DNA of 64,000 nt from Pseudomonas borbori (lineage in GTDB: Bacteria; Pseudomonadota; Gammaproteobacteria; Pseudomonadales; Pseudomonadaceae): positions 99,649-163,648 of the forward strand of contig NZ_FOWX01000011.1 of the NCBI RefSeq assembly GCF_900115555.1, written 5' to 3'. How positions within the stretch are numbered: position 1 is the stretch's first letter; every line of letters starts with the position of its first letter. Both the position numbers and the translations under genes were made by a program. The notes beneath the pieces were generated by a model. It was not told where the DNA came from and did not search any database. It saw nothing but the letters and a program-made list of their open reading frames with translations. This document shows positions 30,138 to 37,879 of this stretch, piece by piece.

Positions 30138-30294
30138 CCGGCCGTTGAAAAACTACCTGCGTTGGCCCTCTTGATAAAAGAGAGGGGCGTTAAAAACAGG
30201 CTCGGGTGCGAGCCCAGTCCCTTCCTCGCCTGTTTTGCGGGGGCGCCCAGTCCTTGTCTTGCCTGCCTCGCCTACGTTTTCAACGGCCTGCTAG
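30134..30294. repeat. Complete inverted-end intergenic repeat (MITE-like), 161 bp, opposite orientation
   Basis: It starts CTAGCCGGCCGTTGAAAAAC and ends TTTTCAACGGCCTGCTAG. ACTACCTGCGTTGGC next to the left end is the reverse complement of the right-end block of the copy at 20109-20253. CTTGCCTGCCTCGCCTACG near the right end matches that copy's left end, so the two elements lie in opposite directions. The middle differs and contains further short self-complementary runs. It sits between the convergent genes nudC and the TSUP gene. Confidence 0.75.
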
Positions 30295-30305
30295 CCGGAT
30301 AAAAC

Positions 30306-31091
30306 CTACGCCAGCCCGAACCAGTGCTGCCAGGCCAGTCGTGCGGCGAGGGCCAGGACCATCAGGATGAACACCGGGCGGATGAACTTCGAGCCGCCGC
30401 GGATTGCCGAGCGCGCGCCGAGAAACGCCCCGGCCATCAGGGCGATGCCCATGCTGATGCCGAGCACCCAGGCGACTTGCCCGGCGACGATGAACACCAC
30501 CAGGGCGCAGGCGTTGCTGACGAAATTCATGCTCCGGGCAACGCCGCTGGCGCGCACCAGATCGAGCGGGTAGAGCAGCAGGCTGCTGACCGTCCAGAAT
30601 GCCCCGGTGCCGGGGCCGGCGACGCCATCGTAGAAGCCCAGGCCGAGGCTTTGCGGCCACTGCCGGCCCTGGGCAATGGGCGCGTCGGCGTTGAGCGGTG
30701 CCGCCGGGGTGCGGCCGAACAGCAGGTAGAGGCCGCAGGCGAATACCACCACCGGCAACAGTTGATTGAGCCAGGCCGCCGGCAGCCAGTGCACCAGCGT
30801 GGCGCCGAGCAGGGCGCCGACCGCGGTGCCGATCAGCGCATTGCGCCAGGGCCGGGGGGCGAACAGCTTGCGCCGGTAGAAGGTGTAGCTGGCTGTGGCC
30901 GAGCCAAAGGTGGCGCACAGCTTGTTGGTGCCCAGCACCAGGTGCGGCGGCAGGCCGGCCATCAGCAGGGCCGGAATGGTCAGCAGGCCACCGCCGCCGG
31001 CAATGGCATCGATGAAGCCGGCGACAAAGGCCACCAGGGCGAGAATGGTCAGGGTTGCCGGGTCAACGGCAAGCTCGAAAGGCAAGGGCAT
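30306..31091 (-). CDS. Sulfite exporter TauE/SafE (TSUP) family membrane protein
   Basis: This 261-residue protein has about eight membrane helices and two TSUP repeats. The first repeat shows GFIDAIAGGGGLLTIPALL and GTNKLCATFGS. The second shows GFYDGVAGPGTGAFW and NFVSNACALVVF. TSUP proteins move sulfur-containing organic or inorganic anions, and the substrate here is not known. The ATG at 31091 is preferred over one ten codons upstream because the N-terminus then matches the family. Confidence 0.88.
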   Translation of the reverse strand: MPLPFELAVDPATLTILALVAFVAGFIDAIAGGGGLLTIPALLMAGLPPHLVLGTNKLCATFGSATASYTFYRRKLFAPRPWRNALIGTAVGALLGATLVHWLPAAWLNQLLPVVVFACGLYLLFGRTPAAPLNADAPIAQGRQWPQSLGLGFYDGVAGPGTGAFWTVSSLLLYPLDLVRASGVARSMNFVSNACALVVFIVAGQVAWVLGISMGIALMAGAFLGARSAIRGGSKFIRPVFILMVLALAARLAWQHWFGLA

Positions 31092-31191
31092 GAAAATGAC
31101 GACCTGTGTCCGATTGTGCAATGAACCTGCTGTGCGCAGGCGAAGTTGCTGCGCATAATGCCGGCATTTTCACGGGCAAGGAATCGACTCG

Positions 31192-31839
31192 ATGCAATAC
31201 GACGGCCTGGCATGGGCGACGGCACTGCTGGCATTGCTGGCGGTGTTGGTCGCCGCGCGAATTCTGCTCGATCGCCACTGGTTTCTCGGTTGGTTGCGCG
31301 GTACCTGTGGCCTGGCCTTTGTCGCCCTGGGCGGTTTCATCGGCCTGCTGGCCTACGACCTCTATAGCTATGCCCCGCTGCCGGAGGACAAGCCGCTGGT
31401 AACCCTGAGCTTCGAGGCTGACGGCCCACGTTATCGGGTCAACCTGCTGGAGGGCGGCAGCGAGCGCAGCGTGCTGCTGGAGGGGGACTTGTGGCAGCTG
31501 GATGCGCGCTTTTTACAATGGAAGGGGCTCGCTGCCCTGATCGGCCTGCAGCCTGGCTATCGCCTGGAAAAACTCTCGGGGCGCTTCCTCGCCATCGAAC
31601 AGCAGGAACAGGCTCAGCAGGCCCGGGTCGAACTGGCTCGCAGCCCCTATGGCATCGACCTGTGGCGCTGGCTGCGCCTGGGCCAGCACGACCTGTTCAT
31701 GTTCGATGCCCAGGCGCGTCGGGTTACCTACCTGCCGATTGCCGATCAGGCAGTTTACAGCGTCAGCCTGACGCCGACCGGCCTGCTGGCGCAGCCGATG
31801 AACCAGGCGGCCAAGCAGGCGCTGCAGGATTGGCAGTGA
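31192..31839 (+). CDS. Conserved membrane-anchored protein of unknown function
   Basis: This 215-residue protein has two N-terminal membrane helices (about 7-25 and 36-56), followed by a soluble, probably periplasmic, beta-rich domain. The soluble part has a repeated hydrophobic/charged pattern (LLEGDLWQLDARFLQWKG). I recognise no domain with confidence. It stands between the TSUP gene and a convergent SDR gene, where a conserved hypothetical occurs in other pseudomonads. Confidence 0.65.
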   Translation: MQYDGLAWATALLALLAVLVAARILLDRHWFLGWLRGTCGLAFVALGGFIGLLAYDLYSYAPLPEDKPLVTLSFEADGPRYRVNLLEGGSERSVLLEGDLWQLDARFLQWKGLAALIGLQPGYRLEKLSGRFLAIEQQEQAQQARVELARSPYGIDLWRWLRLGQHDLFMFDAQARRVTYLPIADQAVYSVSLTPTGLLAQPMNQAAKQALQDWQ

Positions 31840-31859
31840 GTTGCATCAAGAGCGCAAAT

Positions 31860-31884
31860 AAGGGACCGGCGGGTCCCTTCTTGC
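31860..31884. terminator. Hairpin between convergent genes
   Basis: AAGGGACC pairs with GGTCCCTT. It sits between the stop codons of two convergent genes and could end transcription from either side, though the T runs are short. Confidence 0.5.
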
Positions 31885-31898
31885 TAACGGCGCAATGA

Positions 31899-32666
31899 TC
31901 AGGACAAGAAGCCGCCATCGACGTTCAGCGCCACCCCGGTGGTGTAGCTGGAGGCGTCGCTGGCCAGGTACAGCACCGCGCCGGCCATCTCGCTCGGATC
32001 GGCGACGCGCTTGAGCGGGATGCGCTGCAGGGCCAGGTTGAGGATGGCGTCGTTCTTCACCAGCGCCGAGGCGAACTTGGTGTCGGTCAGGCCCGGCAGC
32101 AGGGCGTTGCAGCGGATGCCGAATTGCGCGCACTCCTTGGCGAAGACCTTGGTCATGCTGATCACCGCGGCCTTGGTCACCGAGTAGATGCCCTGCATCT
32201 CGCCGGGGCTGACGCCATTGATCGAGGCCACGTTGACGATGCTGCCGCCGCCGTTTTCCTTCATCAGCTTGCCGCCTTCGATGGACATGAAGTAGTAGCC
32301 GCGGATGTTGACGTCGACGGTCTTCTGGAAGGCCGACAGGTCGGTCTCCAGCACATTGCAGAACTGCGGGTTGGTGGCGGCGTTGTTGACCAGGATGTCC
32401 AGGCGACCGAATCGCTCGCGGATCTGCGCGAACACATTGCTGATCTGCTCCATTTCGCCGATATGGCAGGCAATCGCGGTGGCCTGGCCGCCGTCGGCGA
32501 TGATCGCATCGGCGACCGCCTGGCAGCCGTCGATCTTGCGGCTTGAGACGATCACATGGGCGCCCTGCTGGGCCAGCAGTTTGGCGATGGCCTCGCCGAT
32601 GCCGCGGCTGGCGCCGGAAACGAAGGCGATCTTGCCGTCGAGGTCGAACAGTTGGGTCTTGGACAT
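31899..32666 (-). CDS. Short-chain dehydrogenase/reductase
   Basis: This 255-residue classical SDR oxidoreductase has GASRGIG at the cofactor site, NNAATNP, the catalytic Ser in VNVASING, and YSVTK with catalytic Tyr and Lys. The C-terminal NVDGG is typical. ATG at 32666 is preferred because AGGA lies eight bases before it; the ATG two codons earlier is too close. It lies directly after a phosphotransferase gene on the same strand. Such pairs appear near acyl-CoA metabolism genes, but the substrate is unknown. Confidence 0.87.
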   Translation of the reverse strand: MSKTQLFDLDGKIAFVSGASRGIGEAIAKLLAQQGAHVIVSSRKIDGCQAVADAIIADGGQATAIACHIGEMEQISNVFAQIRERFGRLDILVNNAATNPQFCNVLETDLSAFQKTVDVNIRGYYFMSIEGGKLMKENGGGSIVNVASINGVSPGEMQGIYSVTKAAVISMTKVFAKECAQFGIRCNALLPGLTDTKFASALVKNDAILNLALQRIPLKRVADPSEMAGAVLYLASDASSYTTGVALNVDGGFLS

Positions 32667-32703
32667 GGACATTTCCTTTCTGGTTGAAGGCCTGTTCGGC
32701 CGA

Positions 32704-33771
32704 TTACAACTGCGACTTGGCGATGACCTGCAGGCTCATCTGCTCCAGCAGCTTGTTCATTTGCACGAACTGGGCGAAGCGTTTGTCCTGGGTCTGACCG
32801 TGGTAGTAGCGGTAGTAGATCTGCTGGACGATGCCGGCCAGGCGGAACAGGCCGTAGCAGTAGTAGAAGTCGATGCTCGCGATCTCGATGCCGGCGCGTT
32901 CGGCGTAGTAGTCGGCGAACTCCTGGCGGCTGAGCATGCCCGGCGCGTTGCTCGGCTGGCGGCGCATCATTTGCACCGGCGCCGGGTCGTCGGCCTCGAT
33001 CCAGTAGGCGAGGGTGTTGCCCAGGTCCATCAGCGGGTCGCCGATGGTGGTCAGCTCCCAGTCGAGCACGCCGATGATCTGCATCGGGTTGTGTGGGTCG
33101 AGGATCACGTTGTCGAACCGGTAGTCGTTGTGCACGATGGCCGGCTTGGGGTGGTCGGCCGGCATCTTGTCTCTCAGCCAGGCCTTGACCGGCTCCCACA
33201 GCGGCGCGTCAGGGGTCAGGGCCTTCTCGTAGCGTGCGCTCCAGCCGCCGATCTGGCGCTCCACATAGCCTTGCGGTTTGCCCAGGTCGCCGAGGCCGCA
33301 GGCTTGGTAGTCGACGTTGTGCAACTCGACCAGCTTGTCGATGAAGCTCTTGCACAGCTGGCGGGTCTTGTCGGCATTGAGGTTCAGCTCGGCCGGCATG
33401 TCGGAGCGCAGGATGATGCCGTTGATCCGCTCCATCACATAGAACTCGGCGCCGATCAGCGCTTCGTCGGTGCAGTGCACATGGGCTTTCGGGCAGTAGG
33501 GGAAGGCCTCGTAGAGCTGGTTGAGGATGCGGAACTCGCGGCCCATGTCGTGAGCGGATTTGGCCTTCTGGCCAAATGGCGGGCGGCGCAGGACGAATTG
33601 CTGGGTCGGGTATTCGAGCAGGTAGGTGAGGTTCGAGGCACCGCCGGGGAACTGGCTGATCCGTGGCTCGCCGGTCAGGCCTGGAATATGCGCCTTGAGG
33701 TACGGATCGATGATCGCGGCGTCGAGCTCTTCACCCTCGCGGATGCGAGTGGACTGGTCAGTAAGCGCCAT
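32704..33771 (-). CDS. APH-family phosphotransferase (ACAD10/11 N-terminal type)
   Basis: This 355-residue protein has the aminoglycoside phosphotransferase/choline kinase fold. It shows ISQFPGGASNLTYLLE at the nucleotide loop, the Brenner motif VHNDYRFDNVI with catalytic Asp, and VLDWELTTIGDPLMDLG with the metal-binding Asp. This subtype resembles the kinase part of ACAD10/11 proteins, which phosphorylate 4-hydroxyacyl-CoAs. Antibiotic resistance is unlikely. It is probably cotranscribed with the SDR gene 37 bp downstream. Confidence 0.8.
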   Translation of the reverse strand: MALTDQSTRIREGEELDAAIIDPYLKAHIPGLTGEPRISQFPGGASNLTYLLEYPTQQFVLRRPPFGQKAKSAHDMGREFRILNQLYEAFPYCPKAHVHCTDEALIGAEFYVMERINGIILRSDMPAELNLNADKTRQLCKSFIDKLVELHNVDYQACGLGDLGKPQGYVERQIGGWSARYEKALTPDAPLWEPVKAWLRDKMPADHPKPAIVHNDYRFDNVILDPHNPMQIIGVLDWELTTIGDPLMDLGNTLAYWIEADDPAPVQMMRRQPSNAPGMLSRQEFADYYAERAGIEIASIDFYYCYGLFRLAGIVQQIYYRYYHGQTQDKRFAQFVQMNKLLEQMSLQVIAKSQL

Positions 33772-33922
33772 GCTTATCCCTTCTACTTATAATTGGTGCC
33801 ATAGATTATTGGCTAATCTAATGCTGCACCCTGGTCGTAACAAGCAATACGCGCCGTTATAGGCGGTCGTGTTGCCGCCCAATCAAGCAACCTGATTTGA
33901 TCTGTAGACAAGCCTGCAGACG

Positions 33923-33953
33923 AAAAAAAACCGGAGCACGGGACTCCGGTTTT
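33923..33953 (-). terminator. Rho-independent terminator of the SCP2 gene
   Basis: Read on the minus strand, AAAACCGGAG pairs with CTCCGGTTTT and is followed by a run of eight Ts. It lies about 25 bp past the stop codon of the SCP2 gene. Confidence 0.85.
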
Positions 33954-33978
33954 CTCGGTGAGGCTGCTGCGCTGAAGC

Positions 33979-34290
33979 TTAGACCGGGAACAGTTCGCCC
34001 AGCTTCATGGCCAGCATCATGTCGCCTTCGGCGCGCAGCTTGCCGCCCATGAAGGCCTGCATGCCATCGGTCTCGCCGCTGGTAATGCCCTTGAGGGTTT
34101 CGCTGTCCATGATCAGGGTCACGTTGGCGTTGTCGGCATCGCCTTGTTGGACGTCGCAGGTACCGTCCTTGATGACCAGGTAGTGGTTCTCACCGTCTTC
34201 GATGTTGAACTGGAACACCAGGTCCAGGCCCGCAGCGGCAGAGGCGTTGAACTTGGACTGCATGGTATTGATGATGTCTGCAACGCTCAT
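33979..34290 (-). CDS. SCP2 sterol-carrier-type lipid-binding protein
   Basis: This 103-residue single-domain protein matches the SCP2 fold. It shows FQFNIEDGENHYLVIKDG, ADVTL-like NANVTLIMDSETL, GITSGETDGMQAFMGGKLRAEGD, and a C-terminal hydrophobic LGELFPV. It probably binds fatty acyl or acyl-CoA molecules. The ATG at 34290 follows AAGGAAG. It sits downstream of the phosphatase gene and near the phosphotransferase/SDR pair, suggesting a small lipid-related group. Confidence 0.87.
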   Translation of the reverse strand: MSVADIINTMQSKFNASAAAGLDLVFQFNIEDGENHYLVIKDGTCDVQQGDADNANVTLIMDSETLKGITSGETDGMQAFMGGKLRAEGDMMLAMKLGELFPV

Positions 34291-34349
34291 GATGTCTTCC
34301 TTTGTTTTCAGAGTTTTCTTGCGCCCTTGCGGGTGCAGTAGGCCGGAGC

Positions 34350-35069
34350 TCAGCGGTAGGTGATGAGCTCCGGCTCCTTCATCAGCTGTAGATGCACATG
34401 GCTGTTGAAGGAAGCCAGGGTCACTTGGCTGCCGCGAAATTTCAGGCAACTCAGTGAGGTATTGACGATTTGCCAGTTCAGCTCGAAGGCCTTGGCGGCC
34501 GGCACGCCGGTAATCAACTGCAGCAGTGCGGTGATAGTACCGCCGGAGGTGAAGAGCGCGATGTTCTGTTTGCTGTCGGCTTGTTGCAGCAGGCGCTTCA
34601 GGCCGTCCCCAACCTGTTCGACGAATGCTTGCCAGCTCTGCAGGCCGGGCTGGTCGTGTTCGCCGGAAATCCAGCGGCCGATCAACAACGCGAACAGGCG
34701 TTGGAATTCGGCGCGGTTTTGTGGTCCATTGCGCAACACGTGCAGGGCTTCGGGTTCTTCGTCGAGCAGGCCGGGGAGCAGGGCGCGGATCACTGCGTCG
34801 GCATCGAACTCGTTGAAGGCGGCATCCACTTGCAGGTCAGGGATTGTCTGACCGCTGCTGCCCAGCTGGTGCATCGCGGCATGGGCGGTGTGCTGTTGAC
34901 GGCGTAAGGCGCCACTCAGAGTGCGATCGATGCGAATGCCAAGATCAGTCAGGTGCGTACCCAACACTTCGGCCTGGCGGATACCGATGGGCGAGAGCAC
35001 ATCGTAGTCATCGGCACCGAAGGAGGCTTGGCCATGTCTGATCAGGTAAATGCTGCCCACGTTCGCCAC
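34350..35069 (-). CDS. Histidine phosphatase family protein
   Basis: This 239-residue protein belongs to the phosphoglycerate mutase-like branch of the histidine phosphatases. The catalytic motif is LIRHGQASFG at about 9-18. The second histidine region is less standard, with FTSGGTITAL. The usual Glu is likely within the FNEFDADA segment. The substrate is unknown. The start is uncertain: GTG at 35069 gives MANVGSIYLIRHG and GTG at 35060 gives VGSIYLIRHG, and neither has a strong ribosome binding site. Confidence 0.8.
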   Translation of the reverse strand: MANVGSIYLIRHGQASFGADDYDVLSPIGIRQAEVLGTHLTDLGIRIDRTLSGALRRQQHTAHAAMHQLGSSGQTIPDLQVDAAFNEFDADAVIRALLPGLLDEEPEALHVLRNGPQNRAEFQRLFALLIGRWISGEHDQPGLQSWQAFVEQVGDGLKRLLQQADSKQNIALFTSGGTITALLQLITGVPAAKAFELNWQIVNTSLSCLKFRGSQVTLASFNSHVHLQLMKEPELITYR

Positions 35070-35271
35070 TGTCCCGGATCGGTGAAAGTTTGGCGAGGGT
35101 ATGAGGATCGCGCAGGCCTGTCAACGAAAAAACATACGCTTGTTTGAATTGATCTGCTGTCATTCATGACGACGCGCCAGGCAACTGGTCGCCAGTCGAT
35201 GGCGTCGGTATGCTGGTTGCCACGAGCGCTAAGCGACACTGGACGCTGGCATGAATAATGAGGGGGAATAC

Positions 35272-36291
35272 GTGGAGTTTTTCGCGGAATATGCGGCCTT
35301 TCTGGCTAAAACGGTAACGCTGGTTGTGGCTGTTCTGGTGATTCTGCTGGCAGCGGTCGTGGCCCGCAGCAAGGGCCGGCGCGTTGTCGGGCATTTGCAG
35401 GTGGACAAGCTCAATGACTTCTACAAGCAGTTGCGCCAACGTCTCGAGCATGCCGTGCTGGACAAGGACCAACTCAAGGTGGTGCACAAGGAAGAAGCCA
35501 AGGCGGCCAAGCTGGCGAAGAAAGCCGGGGAGCACAAACCGCGGGTATTCGTCCTGGACTTCGATGGCGATCTCAAGGCCTCGGCCACTGACAGCCTGCG
35601 CCATGAAATCACCGCCTTGCTGAGCCTGGCCACTCCTCAGGATGAGGTGGTGCTGCGCCTGGAAAGTGGCGGTGGCATGGTGCACAGCTATGGCCTGGCG
35701 TCCTCGCAGCTGGTGCGTATTCGCCAGGCGGGCATCCCGCTGACCATCTGTATCGATAAGGTCGCGGCCAGCGGCGGCTACATGATGGCCTGCATCGGCG
35801 AGAAGATCATTTCTGCCCCCTTTGCCATACTCGGCTCCATCGGCGTGGTTGCCCAGTTGCCCAACGTGCACCGCCTGCTTAAAAAGCACGACATCGACTT
35901 CGAAGTGCTTACCGCCGGCGAGTACAAACGCACCCTGACCGTCTTTGGCGAAAATACCGAGAAGGGTCGGGAGAAGTTCCAGGAAGATCTGGAAACCATC
36001 CACGAGCTGTTCAAGAATTTCGTCGCCCGCTATCGGCCGCAACTGGACATCGACGATATCGCCACCGGCGAGGTCTGGCTGGGCCTGGCCGCGTTGGAAA
36101 AACAACTGGTCGACGAACTCAAGACCAGCGACGAATACCTGGCCGAGCGGGCCAGGGAGGCCGAACTGTTTCACCTGCACTACGCCGAGAAGAAGAGTTT
36201 GCAGGAGCGTGTCGGTTTGGCGGCCAGCGTTGCCTTGGATCGTTTCACCTTGAATTGGCTAAGCCGCCTCAACCAGCAGCGTTTCTGGTAA
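35272..36291 (+). CDS. sohB: Probable inner-membrane protease SohB (S49 family)
   Basis: This 339-residue serine protease of the SppA/SohB family is anchored by an N-terminal helix (about 9-31). A lysine-rich linker follows, then the protease domain with LRLESGGGMVHSYG and the nucleophile Ser in KVAASGGYMMA. GSIGVVAQ follows. The GTG at 35272 is chosen because AGGGGG lies six bases upstream and VEFFAEYAAFLAK matches the family start. An ATG seven codons earlier is less supported. Confidence 0.88.
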   Translation: MEFFAEYAAFLAKTVTLVVAVLVILLAAVVARSKGRRVVGHLQVDKLNDFYKQLRQRLEHAVLDKDQLKVVHKEEAKAAKLAKKAGEHKPRVFVLDFDGDLKASATDSLRHEITALLSLATPQDEVVLRLESGGGMVHSYGLASSQLVRIRQAGIPLTICIDKVAASGGYMMACIGEKIISAPFAILGSIGVVAQLPNVHRLLKKHDIDFEVLTAGEYKRTLTVFGENTEKGREKFQEDLETIHELFKNFVARYRPQLDIDDIATGEVWLGLAALEKQLVDELKTSDEYLAERAREAELFHLHYAEKKSLQERVGLAASVALDRFTLNWLSRLNQQRFW

Positions 36292-36316
36292 TCGACTTTT
36301 ACCCTGGGGGATGAAG

Positions 36317-37309
36317 ATGACTACATTCACAGCACTACAGGTTCGCGAACATGCGGCGGATGAGTTCGAGCAAACGATTGTTCAGCGCAGCATCAGCGAA
36401 CTGCCGGCCGGCGAACTGTTGATCCGGGTTCGCTATTCGTCGTTGAACTACAAGGATGCCCTGTCCGCCAGTGGCAACCGTGGTGTGACCAGGCATTTTC
36501 CGCATACCCCGGGCATCGACGCGGCGGGTGTGGTCGAGCAGTCGAGCGTCGCTGAATTCAGCGTGGGCGATGAGGTGATAGTGACCGGTTATGACCTGGG
36601 CATGAACACCGCGGGCGGCTTCGCCCAGTACATCCGGATTCCGGCGGCCTGGGCGCTGAAACGGCCGCAAGGCTTGTCCCTGCGTGAGGCCATGGTGCTG
36701 GGCACCGCGGGTCTGACCGCTGCGCTCTGCGTCGACAAGCTGGAGCAAGCCGGCGTGCTCCCGGATGCCGGGCCTGTTTTGGTGACGGGCGCGACCGGGG
36801 GTGTGGGCAGTGTTGCCGTGGTTTTGCTCAACAAGCTTGGCTACAGCGTGGCCGCGTCTACCGGCAAGGCCGAGCAGGGCGAGTTTCTCAAGGGGCTGGG
36901 CGCTCGGCAGATAGTCTCGCGCGCTGAACTGCAGGAAGGTGCGGAGCGTCCGTTGCTCAAGGAGCAGTGGGCGGGTGCGGTGGATACCGTCGGCGGCGAT
37001 ATCCTGTTCAACGTGGTCAAGGCGCTACGCTACGGCGGCAGCGCGGCGTGTTGCGGGCTGACGGCCGGGGTGGCGTTCAAGGGCAGCGTGCTGCCGTTCA
37101 TCCTGCGCGGGGTCAACCTGCTGGGGGTCGATTCGGTCGAACTGCCGCTGGTGGTCAAGGCCTCCATGTGGGACAAGCTCTCCGTGCAATGGAAGCTCGA
37201 CGATCTCGAGCGCCTGGTGACTGAAGTCAGCCTGCAGCAGTTGCCCGCGGCCATTGCCCGGATACTCGCCGGCAAGCTTGTCGGTCGGGTATTGGTACGG
37301 GTGGACTGA
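36317..37309 (+). CDS. YhdH/AcuI-type zinc-free alcohol dehydrogenase (acrylyl-CoA reductase family)
   Basis: This 330-residue medium-chain reductase is NADPH-dependent by family. The catalytic-domain motif SSLNYKDALSASG and the cofactor-domain VTGATGGVGSVAVVLLNKLGY are clear. SVELPLVVKASMWDKLS near the end is typical of YhdH/AcuI proteins. No zinc ligands are present. The second ATG (36317) is preferred because GGGGG lies six bases before it. It follows sohB by 25 bp and may be cotranscribed. Confidence 0.88.
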   Translation: MTTFTALQVREHAADEFEQTIVQRSISELPAGELLIRVRYSSLNYKDALSASGNRGVTRHFPHTPGIDAAGVVEQSSVAEFSVGDEVIVTGYDLGMNTAGGFAQYIRIPAAWALKRPQGLSLREAMVLGTAGLTAALCVDKLEQAGVLPDAGPVLVTGATGGVGSVAVVLLNKLGYSVAASTGKAEQGEFLKGLGARQIVSRAELQEGAERPLLKEQWAGAVDTVGGDILFNVVKALRYGGSAACCGLTAGVAFKGSVLPFILRGVNLLGVDSVELPLVVKASMWDKLSVQWKLDDLERLVTEVSLQQLPAAIARILAGKLVGRVLVRVD

Positions 37310-37339
37310 GCCACTCCCACGAATAGCTTTTGCCCCATG

Positions 37340-37368
37340 AAAAAAACCCTGCAGTGCAGGGTTTTTTG
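37340..37368. terminator. Bidirectional terminator between yhdH-like gene and DUF934 gene
   Basis: AAAAAACCCTGC pairs with GCAGGGTTTTTT around a three-base loop. T runs on both strands suit both convergent genes. Confidence 0.88.
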
Positions 37369-37381
37369 CTCAAGGCATCGC

Positions 37382-37879
37382 TCAGGCGCGGCGGCGAAAC
37401 AGCGGTTGCGGCTGGTCGCTGGAGGCCTGATAAACCTCCGAGAACTCCTCGAAGGCCTTCAGTGCGTCCAGCGGGTCCTTGTCTTCGCGCAGGGCGAAGG
37501 CATCGAAGCCGACGCGCTGGTAGGAGAACAGTTGATCACGCAGCACATCGCCGATGGCGCGCACTTCACCCTTGTAGCCATAGCGGGTGCGCAGCAGGTA
37601 GGCGGTGGAGCAGTGGCGGCCGTCGGTGAAGGAGGGGAAGTTCAGGGCGATCACCTGGAAGTTGTCCAGTTGATCGGCGATTTCCTCGATCTCTTCGCCG
37701 GCTTCCAGCCAGACGCCCAGGCCGCCGTCGCGGGCCTTGAGTGCGTGCGGATGTTCGATCCACAGCGCCAGGGGCACGATCAGGTCATCGCAGTTGCTCA
37801 GGCCGTCGAGGGTGGTGTCCTTGGGCAGCAGATGCCAGGTCTCGTCGACCACCTGGCCATTCTTAATGATTCGCTGCAT
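37382..37879 (-). CDS. DUF934 protein associated with sulfite reductase
   Basis: This 165-residue protein matches DUF934. The motifs are a central WLEAGEEIEEIA, NFPSFTDGRHCSTAYLLRTRYGYKGEVRAIGDVLRDQLF, and GFDAFALREDKD. It is nearly always next to cysI and is thought to support assimilatory sulfite reduction. The exact role is not established. Its ATG at 37879 lies 17 bp inside the end of cysI, so the two are translationally coupled. Confidence 0.9.
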   Translation of the reverse strand: MQRIIKNGQVVDETWHLLPKDTTLDGLSNCDDLIVPLALWIEHPHALKARDGGLGVWLEAGEEIEEIADQLDNFQVIALNFPSFTDGRHCSTAYLLRTRYGYKGEVRAIGDVLRDQLFSYQRVGFDAFALREDKDPLDALKAFEEFSEVYQASSDQPQPLFRRRA

